A stretch of DNA of 64,000 nt from Sphaerisporangium dianthi (lineage in GTDB: Bacteria; Actinomycetota; Actinomycetes; Streptosporangiales; Streptosporangiaceae). Below, in pieces: positions 24,554-33,151 of the stretch (positions are counted from its first letter, which is position 1; each line of letters begins with the position of its first letter). Position numbers and translations under genes: made by a program. Location of the stretch: the NCBI RefSeq assembly GCF_042654065.1, contig NZ_JBHSFP010000004.1:248001-312000 (forward strand), given 5' to 3'. A model generated the notes under the pieces. That model was given only the letters and a program-made list of their open reading frames with translations, was not told the DNA's origin and searched no databases.

Positions 24554-25327
24554 TCAGGACTGGATCTCCCAACCTGGGTCTCTTACTTTCCCGGACTCGT
24601 CTCGTCCTTCGTGCCCGTGCCGCTTCCGTCTCAGCAGGGCTGCGCCTGCGGTGTTCAGGCCCACGCCCCAGATCAGCAGGATGACGAACCACTGCGTCCA
24701 TGTCAGCGGGTTCATCTGGCCGGAAAGCAGGTTCCGGGCGGTGGCGTAGGGAGTGAGCCACGCCTGGGCGGGCTGCAGGACCTCGATGCCGCCGAGCACC
24801 ACCCACAGGCCCATCGGCAACACGATGGTGCCGAGACACGCGACCACGGGCGATCGCAGCAGCAGGCCCAGCCCGGTGCCGACCAGTTGGGCGTCGATCT
24901 GGAGCAGAACGCTGCCCACGGTGACGATTCCCATGTTGAGCCACGGATCCGCGCCAGAACCGGACGTAGCGATCGCGAGCGTCAGGGCGCAGACCAAGAT
25001 CCCGAATACGCCGACAGCGGCTGCCAGCACCATCGCGGCCAGCAAGGACGGGATGAGGTGGGCTCTATGGGGTGCTTTGCGCAGGTCGCCGGTCAGCAGC
25101 GCGCCGAGGAAGGGCGCTGGGGCCGACATCAGGAGTTGCACTGTCTCTGTGAGTGCGGCGAACCCTTTGCCTGCGGGAGGCGCCGTCATGCTCAGCCCCA
25201 CGGCCGTCAACAGGCCCGCCAGCAGGGTGCTCGTGATCAACCACTGCCGGGGCCGTGTCCCGACGGAGCGGCGAAGCGCGGCGCCGGTCGCCTTGCCCAG
25301 GCTGGTGTACGCACCGTCACTGTTCAC
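24554..25327 (-). CDS. integral membrane protein, ABC-2 permease-like
   Basis: A 257-residue protein with six hydrophobic helices (about 30-50, 62-80, 90-115, 130-152, 160-182 and 212-232) and basic ends, the layout of ABC-2-type export permeases such as lantibiotic-immunity or Na+/drug exporters. No ATP-binding subunit lies beside it, so it would need one encoded elsewhere. The GTG start at 25327 is preceded by GGAGACGG at long spacing. The family call is tentative. Confidence 0.55.
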   Translation of the reverse strand: MNSDGAYTSLGKATGAALRRSVGTRPRQWLITSTLLAGLLTAVGLSMTAPPAGKGFAALTETVQLLMSAPAPFLGALLTGDLRKAPHRAHLIPSLLAAMVLAAAVGVFGILVCALTLAIATSGSGADPWLNMGIVTVGSVLLQIDAQLVGTGLGLLLRSPVVACLGTIVLPMGLWVVLGGIEVLQPAQAWLTPYATARNLLSGQMNPLTWTQWFVILLIWGVGLNTAGAALLRRKRHGHEGRDESGKVRDPGWEIQS

Positions 25328-25641
25328 CGCGCACCGTCTCCAAGGCTCGCCTCCTGGTTCGTCCCTTCCGTCATGATCTCCTGTGCGATCGACAAAGTCA
25401 CCCGTTGATGGCGGCCATGGGCGAACTCCGGTGGGCCTGCGTCCGCGTTGCGTGAAGTCCTTGTCCTAGGGGCGGAACACCGGGCCCGGTGAGTCCGCAA
25501 GGGGCTGCGCGAGTTTTGCCTCGGATGGGAGAGTGCTGGGCGTTCCCTGGCGTGGCAGCTACGGCCTCGTGGTCCGGAGTCGCCCTACCCGTGGGTAGTG
25601 TGACCTATGGGTTGATATCCCGACCACGGAGAGGAACATCC
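25328..25641. other. 314-bp gap between divergent genes
   Basis: It presumably holds the promoters of the permease (minus) and the SnoaL-like gene (plus). GTGTGACCTATGGGTT about 40 bases before 25642 may include a promoter -10. No repeat or RNA gene is visible. Confidence 0.35.
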
Positions 25642-26115
25642 ATGGTCGACAAGTGGGAAGTCAAGCGCGGGCTGGCCGAAGCGATCAACGACCACGACGT
25701 GCATCGGCTGCTCGATTTCTTCGCCGAGGATGCCATCATCGTCTCTCCCGTGGGCCTGGCGGAGGGACACGACCAGATCGCGTGGCTCTATGAGCAATTG
25801 TTCAAGGGATTTCCGGACCTCCATCTGACGGTGTGGTACGAGGCCACCGGCACCGACAACCCCCTGATGGTCGAATGGACGGAGACCGGCACGCACAGCG
25901 GACCGTTTCTGCTGCCCGACGGGCGGGAACTGGAAGCGACCGGCCGCCGCATCACTCTGCGGGGGACCTGCGCCTCGTTCATCGAGAATGGAAAGGTCGT
26001 CACGCACCGGGAGTACTTCGATCAATTGGAGCTGTACACACAGCTCGGCCTGCGCCTGTCAGGGGACGATCCGGCCCCCACGTGCCCCGGCGGCGAATCG
26101 CCCGAAGGTCCCTAG
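25642..26115 (+). CDS. SnoaL-like (NTF2-fold) protein
   Basis: A 157-residue protein with the cone-shaped NTF2/SnoaL pattern: helix VKRGLAEAINDHDVHRLLDFF, AEDAIIVSPVGLAEGHDQIAWL, FPDLHLTVW, then VEWTETGTHSGPF and the end REYFDQLELYTQLGL. Such proteins include polyketide cyclases and ester cyclases but most have no known substrate. ATG 25642 is preceded by GGAGAGGAACATCC. No biosynthetic cluster surrounds it. Confidence 0.8.
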   Translation: MVDKWEVKRGLAEAINDHDVHRLLDFFAEDAIIVSPVGLAEGHDQIAWLYEQLFKGFPDLHLTVWYEATGTDNPLMVEWTETGTHSGPFLLPDGRELEATGRRITLRGTCASFIENGKVVTHREYFDQLELYTQLGLRLSGDDPAPTCPGGESPEGP

Positions 26116-26255
26116 GAGCATCCCGAACGAACACCCCGTGCCGACCGTCTCGAGGGTTTCACGCCGGCCGATGTCCTGCCTCGCCGGTTCCTCGCACTGG
26201 ACGCTCCACCCCGGCGTTCTCGATCTCGAACCGCTCGCGGGTGGGTCCGGCGGCG

Positions 26256-26912
26256 TCAAGGGCTGGTCGGCGGGGCGACGACCAGCTCGGTCTCCGGGTC
26301 GTGGTCGATGTGCGGAGGACCGGCGACGATCATGGTCGCTCGGCCCCACGGCTGTTCTCGCAGGAGGAACGGCAGTTCCTCCAGCAGCCAGTTCGCCACG
26401 TGCTCCAGCTGTTCGGGGGAGTCACCGTCGCGGACGACCAGCAAGCGCTCCTGCTCGTCGAGGTCACCCTGCATCCACACCGAGGCGTCCAACCACGGGG
26501 CGAGCTCTTCGCGGATGATGCCGGTGCCCTCGACCCAGATGAAGTCGGCACCGGCGGGGATGGTGATCGACCCCGGCCGGTCGTGGGTGGTCCAGGCGTC
26601 AGGGCGGAAGTCCACCGCCTCACCCCGGTGCAGAGGCCGCAGGATGTTCTCGGCGAGCACGTCACCCCAGTCGAAGTAGGCGTGGTTCCAGGCGACGTCG
26701 TCGGTGTGCACGATGGCGGAGTTGGGCACCACGTCGCGCAGCCGCTCGGCCAGGGTCGTCTTGCCGGCGCCGCCCCGGCCGTCGATCGCGATCACCCGCG
26801 GGCGTCCGGTGACGCCGGGTGACGCGTCGCGCAGCTGCCGGACGGCGTCGAGCACGGTCGTCACCCGCCAGCCGGCGGCCTCGGTCTCGCCTGGATGTAG
26901 ATGCATCGACAA
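26256..26912 (-). CDS. uridine-kinase-like P-loop protein
   Basis: A 218-residue NTPase with Walker A GRGGAGKTT at residues 45-53 in VIAIDGRGGAGKTTLAERL, the VHTDDVAWNH acidic motif after it, and WVEGTGIIREEL where uridine kinases have their lid region. It is shorter and more divergent than true uridine kinases, and phosphate-acceptor specificity is not evident. It is transcribed convergently with the SnoaL-like gene. Confidence 0.75.
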   Translation of the reverse strand: MSMHLHPGETEAAGWRVTTVLDAVRQLRDASPGVTGRPRVIAIDGRGGAGKTTLAERLRDVVPNSAIVHTDDVAWNHAYFDWGDVLAENILRPLHRGEAVDFRPDAWTTHDRPGSITIPAGADFIWVEGTGIIREELAPWLDASVWMQGDLDEQERLLVVRDGDSPEQLEHVANWLLEELPFLLREQPWGRATMIVAGPPHIDHDPETELVVAPPTSP

Positions 26913-27243
26913 CCTGTCTCCGAAAGGTGAGGACGCGAGTGCGGCCCGCGCGGACGGGCCGCCGGTCGTCTGACCCTATCGACGTGATCGGCGGACGGTG
27001 ACGGCGTTCGGACGGTAGTTCGGCCATCGGCGCGACGGTGTGCGTTCGGCACGCCTGTCCAGCACGCCTGTCCAGCGCCGATCGGCGGACTCCGGCGCCA
27101 TTTCGTCACTGGTCGCATTCGTCGCGGTGGACGTCGCTGGGCGGTTCGCCGGTCGTGAGCCGTCGCTGGGCTCAGGTGGGGCGCTCACACCCCCTCACCG
27201 GAACGAACCCGCGTAACGGTTCACGCTCCGGCAGGCGAAAAGC
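26913..27243. other. gap with no gene recognised
   Basis: About 330 bp. Several short frames occur on both strands but all have arginine/proline-rich, unrecognisable translations. Nothing beyond the kinase-like gene's promoter is expected. Confidence 0.35.
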
Positions 27244-27891
27244 TCACCGTTTGCGGGCGAGCAGTTGCACCGCTCGCGCCGGGTGGCCGTTCATCGTGGC
27301 GACGAGGGTCTGACGCTCTTCGACGAGATCGAACGCGGGCAGGAGGGCGTGCAGTTCGGCCACGTCATGGTGTCGCACCACCGCGCCGTCGTCGGTGGCG
27401 AACACTCCGTAGGGGGTGTGGAACCGCTGGGCGTAGGCGGCGTAGCGGTCCCGGTTCCGCTCGTCGTCCTGCAGCACCATGTCGCTGATGTAGAGGAGCC
27501 CGCCGGATGCGAGGACGCGCGTAAGTTCGGCGATGAGCGCCCGCTGTGCGTCGTCGTCGGGAACGCACGTCAGCACCGCGAACAACAGCACGACGTCGAA
27601 GCCCGCCGGCGGGTACGGCAGGCTCGGTGGGGATTCCAGCACTGCGAGGCGCAGGTCAGGGTGCGACCGGCGGCCCCGCTCGATCAGAGCGGCGGACAGG
27701 TCCACTCCCGATACGTCGGAGAAGCCATGGCGGCCCAGCTCGGCCATGACACGGCCGTAGCCGCAGCCGTAGTCCAGGATTCGAGCATCGCGGCCCGCGG
27801 TCGCCAGCCAGCCGAGATCGACGGGGTGGGTGAACGTCTTCTCGGCGCCCACGGTGTCCCAGTACGTGACCTGACGACCGAGATCCTCCAT
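27244..27891 (-). CDS. SAM-dependent methyltransferase
   Basis: A 215-residue class I methyltransferase. Motif I is ILDYGCGYGRVM, the acidic strand-2 end is VSGVDLS, and motif post-I follows with DLRLAVLESPPSLPYP. DVVLLFAVLTCVPDD is motif II. The ending VATMNGHPARAVQLLARK is typical of small bacterial methyltransferases. The chosen start (MEDLGRQVTYWD) matches the usual beginning of the family. An upstream ATG at 27912 adds a short Cys-containing peptide. Substrate unknown. Confidence 0.85.
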   Translation of the reverse strand: MEDLGRQVTYWDTVGAEKTFTHPVDLGWLATAGRDARILDYGCGYGRVMAELGRHGFSDVSGVDLSAALIERGRRSHPDLRLAVLESPPSLPYPPAGFDVVLLFAVLTCVPDDDAQRALIAELTRVLASGGLLYISDMVLQDDERNRDRYAAYAQRFHTPYGVFATDDGAVVRHHDVAELHALLPAFDLVEERQTLVATMNGHPARAVQLLARKR

Positions 27892-28015
27892 GAAGCCACA
27901 GTAATGGCACATCTCGATCGCCCCATGGGCGTCGATCCGGTTAACCGTTTCCCCGCGGCCACCGGCATGCCTCATATTGGGTGAGCGGTTCGGGTCGGCG
28001 GGAAAGGGCCAAACG

Positions 28016-28501
28016 ATGACCATGCTCGTTCACATCACCCCCGCCAAGAACGTGCGCGCCATACGGCGCGGCGGCATCCGCGCGCAGAGCCTGGCCGACG
28101 CTTCGCAGACGGGGGTCTACTGCCTGCCCGTGATGCCCTCCTACCAGCTCACGCATCAGTGGGTCCGGGAGCTACGGCGAGGCGGGCAACGCACCCTGAT
28201 GGCGGTGCACTTCCGCGTCCCCGACGGCGAAGAGGTGTCCGTCGGTCACTATGGCTCCCCCCGGGTGCACGTCAGCAGTGCCGAGGCCGCCGCTCTGGTG
28301 ACGGAACTGGAGGACCCCCGCGGGTACGAGGTGATCATTGCTCGGTCGATCGCGGCGAAGGAGATCCACCGGATCCGGCGGGTGAACCAGGTGACGGGGT
28401 GGCGGTACTCGCCCGACGCGCACGGCACCCGTCCGTGCCCATTCTGCGACCCCGGAGGGTACGGAGCCTCCAAGATCCGCAAGGCCTTCGATGAGGAGTA
28501 G
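28016..28501 (+). CDS. uncharacterised protein with H-T-N-G motif, possibly ADP-ribosyltransferase-like
   Basis: A 161-residue protein. The opening LVHITPAKNVRAIRRGGI has the spacing H-x-T-x4-N-x3-I-x3-G seen at the start of DarT/RNA-2'-phosphotransferase-like folds. VYCLPVMPSYQLTHQWVREL and DPRGYEVIIAR follow. A CPFC motif near the end could bind zinc. This is fold-level resemblance only and no catalytic Glu is assigned. The start is ATG 28016 with AAAGG upstream. It is divergent from the methyltransferase. Confidence 0.5.
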   Translation: MTMLVHITPAKNVRAIRRGGIRAQSLADASQTGVYCLPVMPSYQLTHQWVRELRRGGQRTLMAVHFRVPDGEEVSVGHYGSPRVHVSSAEAAALVTELEDPRGYEVIIARSIAAKEIHRIRRVNQVTGWRYSPDAHGTRPCPFCDPGGYGASKIRKAFDEE

Positions 28502-28543
28502 GGCGCACCGCCGGCCGGCGGTGCCCGGGGCTAGGCTCGGGCC

Positions 28544-29488
28544 ATGCCGTTGACCGCCAACGACGTCGACCGGTTCGAGGTGTCAAGGCCGCGCCTGGAG
28601 GCCATCGCGTACCGCCTTCTCGGCTCCGCCGGGGAGGCGGAGGACGCCGTGCAGGAGACGTTCCTGCGCTGGCAGGCCGCCGATGTCGGCCGCATCGAGG
28701 TGCCCGAGGCCTGGCTGACGAAGGTCCTCACCAACCTGTGCCTCAACCAGCTCACCTCCGCGCGGGCGCGCCGCGAGACCTATGTGGGCACCTGGCTTCC
28801 CGAGCCGCTGCTCGCCGGAGACCCGATGCTCGGCCCGGCCGACACCGCCGAGCAGCGCGAATCGGTCTCGTACGCGGTTCTCACCCTCATGGAGCGGCTC
28901 TCCCCCAGCGAGCGTGCGGTGTACGTGCTGCGGGAGGCCTTCGAATACCCGCACCGGGAGATCGCCGAGATCCTCGACATCACCGAGGCCGCCAGCCAGC
29001 AGATCTTCCACCGCGCCAAGAAGCACGTCGCGGACGGCAAGCCCCGCACCGCGATCGACGAGGCAGCCGCCCGGCGGATCGTCGAGGAGTTCCTGGCCGC
29101 CGCCGTAAGCGGCCAGACCGAGCGGCTCGTGCGCCTGCTCACCGAGGACGCCGTCTCGATCGGCGACGGCGGCGGAAAGGTCCCGGCCCGCGTCAAGGTG
29201 ATCGAGGGCGCTGTCGCGGTCGCGAAGTTCCTGCGGGGCCTGCTCGCACCCGGCGAGGCGAAGCGCCAGATCATCGGCGGCGCGCCCGAGCTCTATGCCT
29301 GGACCGCCAACGGCGGCCCCGCCGTCGTGGCCGTCGTGGACGGCCGGGTCGTCGGCATCGTATGCCTTGAGGTCGTCGCCGAGAGCATCGCCGCGTTGCG
29401 CAACCAGGTCAACCCCGACAAGCTCGAACGCGCGACCGCGCGCTGGGCGGCCGCGGACCACGGGGAGCCTCTGGGCCACGCCTTCTGA
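28544..29488 (+). CDS. ECF41-type RNA polymerase sigma factor (SigJ-like)
   Basis: A 314-residue sigma factor. Sigma2 (about 10-75) contains YRLLGSAGEAEDAVQETFLRW. Sigma4 (about 105-165) contains LSPSERAVYVLREAFEYPHR and the HTH EIAEILDITEAASQQIFHRA. A C-terminal SnoaL-like domain carries DGGGK (208-212) and NPDKL (290-294), the two motifs that define ECF41 and modulate activity without an anti-sigma factor. The ATG lies just after a TAGGCT -10-like sequence, so the message may be leaderless. The following oxidoreductase gene is the usual kind of ECF41 partner. Confidence 0.93.
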   Translation: MPLTANDVDRFEVSRPRLEAIAYRLLGSAGEAEDAVQETFLRWQAADVGRIEVPEAWLTKVLTNLCLNQLTSARARRETYVGTWLPEPLLAGDPMLGPADTAEQRESVSYAVLTLMERLSPSERAVYVLREAFEYPHREIAEILDITEAASQQIFHRAKKHVADGKPRTAIDEAAARRIVEEFLAAAVSGQTERLVRLLTEDAVSIGDGGGKVPARVKVIEGAVAVAKFLRGLLAPGEAKRQIIGGAPELYAWTANGGPAVVAVVDGRVVGIVCLEVVAESIAALRNQVNPDKLERATARWAAADHGEPLGHAF

Positions 29489-29580
29489 TGCCTGTGTGAG
29501 GTGCTTCACATCGAGTTCCTGTCAGGAAACGGCGGGCCGCCCGGTTCAAGTGGCAAACCCGTGCGAGACAGGAGCAGGGA

Positions 29581-30786
29581 ATGCGGCACCACATCGTCGT
29601 CCTCGGAGCCGGATACACCGGAGCCACCGTCGCCGGCCGCCTCGCCAGGCGGCTCCGCCGCGAGGAGGTCGCCATCACCCTCGTCAACGCCGAGCCTGAT
29701 TTCGTCGAACGCGTCCGCCTGCATCAACTCGTGGCCGGCCAGGACCTCAAGCCCCGGCCGTTCAGCGAGATGTTCGCGGGCACCGGCGTCCAGCTGAGGC
29801 TCGCGAAGGTCACCGGCGTCGACGTCGAGCGCAGGACCGTCGCCGTCATCGACGCGAACGGCGCCGGACAAGCCGAAGAGATCGCCTACGACACGCTCGT
29901 CTACGCCCTCGGCAGTGGCTGGAACGCCCAAGGCGTCCCCGGGACCGCCGAACACGCCTACGAGATCGCCGGCCGCCAGGGAGCACTCCGGCTGCGCGAG
30001 CGCCTGGCCGGCCTCGACGCCGGGCGGACGGTGGTGGTCGTCGGCGGCGGGCTCACCGGTGTGGAGGCCGCGACCGAGATCGCCGAGGCCCGCCCGGACC
30101 TCGATGTCGCCCTCGCCGCCCGCGGCGCCCTCGGCGACTGGCTCTCGCCCAAGGGCCGCGCGCACCTGCGGAAGGTCTTCGGCGATCTCGGAATCACCGT
30201 GCACGAACACGCGACCGTCACCGGCGTCGAAGCCGACCGCGTCGTCACCGCCGACGGCAGGGCCGTCCCGGCCGCGGTCACCGTGTGGACCACGGGCTTC
30301 GCGGTCCACCCGATCGCGGAGGCGACCGCCCTGGAGGTCGCCGGCACCGGCCAGATCGTGGTCGACGGGACCATGCGCTCGGTCTCGCACCCGGAGGTGT
30401 ACGCCATCGGCGACGCGGCCATGGTGATGGGCCCCGGCGACAAGCCGCTGCGGATGTCGTGCGCCTCGGGAATCCCGGTCGCGTGGCAGGCCGCCGGCGC
30501 GATCACGGCACGCCTGACCGGCGGCAAACTGCCGGACGCCCAGATCCGCTACTTCAACCAGTGCATCTCCCTGGGCCGCAAGGAGGGCCTGATCCAGTAC
30601 GTCACCGCCGACGACCGCGCCGTGAGCGCGGCCCTGACCGGACGGTTCGCCGCCGTGTACAAGGAACTGGTCTGCAAGGGCGCGGCCTGGGGCGTCGCCA
30701 ACCCGACGTTCGGGCTGCCGGCCCGGCGCCGCCGCGTCACGCGGGAGCGGGTCGCGAGGGGCTCGGCCGTCAAGACGCCGGCGTAG
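29581..30786 (+). CDS. FAD/NAD-dependent oxidoreductase, NDH-2-like
   Basis: A 401-residue flavoprotein. The FAD-binding Rossmann motif is at the N-terminus (VVLGAGYTGATVAGRL), the second NAD-binding motif is VVVVGGGLTGVEAATEIAE at about 151-169, and the FAD end is VYAIGDAAMVMGP. There is no redox-active Cys pair or membrane helix. It resembles type II NADH dehydrogenase and ferredoxin-reductase-like proteins. The ATG has AGGAG six bases upstream. It follows the ECF41 sigma gene by 92 bases and is its probable target, as in other ECF41 loci, though the ECF41 promoter consensus was not seen. Confidence 0.85.
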   Translation: MRHHIVVLGAGYTGATVAGRLARRLRREEVAITLVNAEPDFVERVRLHQLVAGQDLKPRPFSEMFAGTGVQLRLAKVTGVDVERRTVAVIDANGAGQAEEIAYDTLVYALGSGWNAQGVPGTAEHAYEIAGRQGALRLRERLAGLDAGRTVVVVGGGLTGVEAATEIAEARPDLDVALAARGALGDWLSPKGRAHLRKVFGDLGITVHEHATVTGVEADRVVTADGRAVPAAVTVWTTGFAVHPIAEATALEVAGTGQIVVDGTMRSVSHPEVYAIGDAAMVMGPGDKPLRMSCASGIPVAWQAAGAITARLTGGKLPDAQIRYFNQCISLGRKEGLIQYVTADDRAVSAALTGRFAAVYKELVCKGAAWGVANPTFGLPARRRRVTRERVARGSAVKTPA

Positions 30787-30788
30787 AG

Positions 30789-30825
30789 CGAAGCGGGCGC
30801 TCTCGACGTGAGGGCGCCCGCTTCG
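30789..30825 (+). terminator. terminator of the ECF41-oxidoreductase unit
   Basis: A 12-bp stem, CGAAGCGGGCGC with GCGCCCGCTTCG (interrupted by a 13-nt loop), begins two bases after the oxidoreductase stop. Confidence 0.8.
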
Positions 30826-30938
30826 CGCCGGTCCACGCGGCGACGATCGCCGGGGAGGTCCCCGGCCGGTCCGCATCCGGCCTGATGCCCAGGCGTGGGC
30901 TCCGGGAAGCCGAGCGGTGGACGACGTACGCTCGAGAC

Positions 30939-31106
30939 ATGGCCGAACGCAGGAAGAACGACGTCACACAGGACATGCTCGCCGCCTGGGCGAGAGGTAC
31001 CCGCGCTGCCATGGCGCCGTTCCTGCAACGAGAGCAGGAAGCGGCCGAAGCGGAGCAGAAGCGGAGTGAGGCTTCGCGGCCGAACGTGATGACCGCCGAC
31101 GACTAG
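30939..31106 (+). CDS. small hydrophilic protein
   Basis: A 55-residue protein, MAERRKNDVTQDMLAAWARG followed by a Glu/Lys-rich amphipathic helix and ending NVMTADD. A TACGCT -10-like hexamer lies six bases before the ATG, the usual layout of an actinobacterial leaderless gene. No family is recognised. The rest of the long frame it sits in is an antisense/out-of-frame shadow. Confidence 0.55.
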   Translation: MAERRKNDVTQDMLAAWARGTRAAMAPFLQREQEAAEAEQKRSEASRPNVMTADD

Positions 31107-31163
31107 CGGCGCGCAGCCGGCCCGCTCCCGGCCGGCGGGCCGTCCGGCTCTCACCGCCGGGCG

Positions 31164-31673
31164 TCACGTCCCCGCGGAGGCGCGGGGCGTCGCGTGATGT
31201 GCCGCCCGGTGGTGATCATGCGGTGGCGAGGGGGCATGAGGGCCGCGGTACGGGAGCGTCTCGCTGTAGACGATGTTGGTGGTGGTGCTGCCGAACTGCG
31301 CGAGCTCGTCCATCACCTTCTCCAGGTGGGCCATGGAGGTGGCGGCGACCTTCAGCGTGTAGCAGTCGTCGCCGGTGGTGCGCAGGCACTCCAGGATCTC
31401 CATGCGCTCGCCGAGCAGCCGGTGCAGCGGCTCGTGACGGTTGCCCGGGTACTTGAGCCGCACCACGGAGAGCACGGCGTATCCGACCTTCGCGAGGTCG
31501 ACGGTCGCGCGGTAACCGCTGATGACGCCGGCCGACTCCAGCCGCCGCACCCGCTCGGTCGTCGCGGAGGCGCTGAGGCTCACCCGCCGGGCCAGCTCGG
31601 TGAGCGGTACGCGGCCGTCGCGCTGCAGCTCGGCCAGGATGGACCAGTCCGTGGCGTCAAGACTCTCGGCCAT
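31164..31673 (-). CDS. Lrp/AsnC-family transcriptional regulator
   Basis: A 169-residue regulator. The HTH is LDATDWSILAELQRDGRVPL, then TELARRVSLSASATTERVRRLE. The C-terminal RAM domain (about 65-145) contains LRTTGDDCYTLKVAAT. The His-rich tail (PHDHHRAAHH) is unusual for the family and could bind metal. It is divergent from the LLM oxidoreductase at 31767 with 93 bp between, suggesting local control of it. The effector is unknown. Confidence 0.9.
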   Translation of the reverse strand: MAESLDATDWSILAELQRDGRVPLTELARRVSLSASATTERVRRLESAGVISGYRATVDLAKVGYAVLSVVRLKYPGNRHEPLHRLLGERMEILECLRTTGDDCYTLKVAATSMAHLEKVMDELAQFGSTTTNIVYSETLPYRGPHAPSPPHDHHRAAHHATPRASAGT

Positions 31674-31766
31674 TCGCCGAATATACCGCTGGATCCTCGG
31701 CCGAACCGGCCGCAAGCAGGTGATCATGTCTTCCGCATGGACTGATCGGCTGACTAGCCTGGACCG

Positions 31767-32618
31767 GTGAAACTAGGCGTCAACGTTCCGAATTTCGGGC
31801 CGGGCACCCGGCCCGCCGTGCTGCGCGGCTGGGCGGAAACGATGGAGGAACTCGGGTTCGACCTGCTCATGGTCTCCGACCACATCGTGGTGACCCCCGA
31901 CGTCGCCGAGCAGTATCCGGCGCCGTTCTACGAGCCCTTCACCACACTGTCCTGGCTCGCGGGGATCACCACCAGGATCAGGCTCGGCACCACGGTGCTC
32001 ATCGTGCCCTACCGCCATCCGCTGCTCACCGCCCGCATGGCGGCCAACCTCCAGCGGTTCAGCGAGGGACGACTGGTCCTCGGCGTGGGCGTGGGCTGGG
32101 CGCGGCAGGAGTTCGAGGCGCTCGGCGTGCCGTACGGGCGGCGCGGGGCGCTGACCGACGAGCACCTGCGGACGATGCGCTCGGCTTGGCAGGACGAGGA
32201 GGACTACCAGGCCGGGCACATCCCGATCTGGGTCGGTGGCGGCAGCGACGCCGCCCTCCGCAGGGCGGTGCTCCTCGGCGACGCGTGGCACCCGCTGCGC
32301 TTCACCCTCCCGTGGCTGGGAGAGCGGACGGAGCGGCTGGCCGCCGTCGCGGCGGACCTGGGGCGCCCCGTCCCCGCGCTGGCCCCGCGCATCCTGCTGC
32401 GGCTCACCGGCACCCCGGTGACGGGCGAGGAGCGCCGGGCGGGCGAGGGCACCCTCGACCAGATCATGGACGACCTGGAACGGCTGCGTCAGCTGGGCGC
32501 CGAGACCGTCGTCCTCGACCCCTTCAGCGGCGACCCCGACGAGACGAACGATCCAGAGGCGGCATGGCGCATGCTCGCGGCAGTGGCCGCCGCCCATGAG
32601 AAATCGGAGCACCCATGA
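31767..32618 (+). CDS. LLM-class F420-dependent oxidoreductase
   Basis: A 283-residue luciferase-like monooxygenase-fold protein. The start is MKLGVNVPNFGPG, with DHIVV, TRIRLGTTVLIVPYRHPL and the cofactor region GRLVLGVGVGWARQEFEALG. PIWVGGGSDAALRRAV is the phosphate-binding region. Actinobacterial members usually bind F420 rather than FMN. GTG 31767 lies six bases after a TAGCCT -10-like sequence, so it is probably leaderless. Its stop overlaps the next gene's start (ATGA). Confidence 0.88.
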   Translation: MKLGVNVPNFGPGTRPAVLRGWAETMEELGFDLLMVSDHIVVTPDVAEQYPAPFYEPFTTLSWLAGITTRIRLGTTVLIVPYRHPLLTARMAANLQRFSEGRLVLGVGVGWARQEFEALGVPYGRRGALTDEHLRTMRSAWQDEEDYQAGHIPIWVGGGSDAALRRAVLLGDAWHPLRFTLPWLGERTERLAAVAADLGRPVPALAPRILLRLTGTPVTGEERRAGEGTLDQIMDDLERLRQLGAETVVLDPFSGDPDETNDPEAAWRMLAAVAAAHEKSEHP

Positions 32619-33040
32619 CACAGGACGACGAGAAGTTCCTCCGCAGGGCCATCGAGCTGGCCGCCACGGCCCGGGAGGGCGGGAACCCGCCGTTCGGCTC
32701 GCTGCTGGTGGGCCCGGACGGCGCGGTGCTCGCCGAGGAGCGCAACACATCGCTCACAGAGTCCGACATCACCGCCCACCCCGAGCTGAAGCTCGCCCGC
32801 TGGGCCGCCCGCGAGCTCGACCCGGCCACCGCGGCCGCCACCACCATGTACACGAGCTGCCAGCCGTGCGGCATGTGCGCGGGTGGCATCGAGCGCTCAG
32901 GGCTCGGCCGAGTCCTCTTCGCGCTCTCCACCGAACAGCTCGGCACGCTGAAGCCGCCGGCCGGTCCGCCGTCCTTCCGCCAGGAGGGGCCGGCGCTTTT
33001 CGACGAGGCCCGCGTCCCCATCGAGGGCTACTACGTCTGA
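32615..33040 (+). CDS. cytidine/deoxycytidylate-deaminase-fold nucleoside deaminase
   Basis: A 141-residue zinc deaminase. Zinc motifs are the HPE of DITAHPELKLA and PCxxC in TSCQPCGMCAGG. It resembles guanine/cytosine deaminases and TadA-like enzymes. HPE instead of HAE/CAE is seen in the guanine-deaminase-like group. It overlaps the F420-type oxidoreductase gene by 4 bases (ATGA), indicating translational coupling and a possible shared pathway in nucleobase or heterocycle metabolism. Confidence 0.88.
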   Translation: MTQDDEKFLRRAIELAATAREGGNPPFGSLLVGPDGAVLAEERNTSLTESDITAHPELKLARWAARELDPATAAATTMYTSCQPCGMCAGGIERSGLGRVLFALSTEQLGTLKPPAGPPSFRQEGPALFDEARVPIEGYYV

Positions 33041-33151
33041 CCCGTGCCGAGCGCGGCCGCGCAGCCCGGGCCCTTCCCATGGTCGATCATGAGGTCCCTC
33101 GTCCTCGATCGGTAGCGCGTACGGGCCCGGGGGTGCGTCACACTGCTGGGT

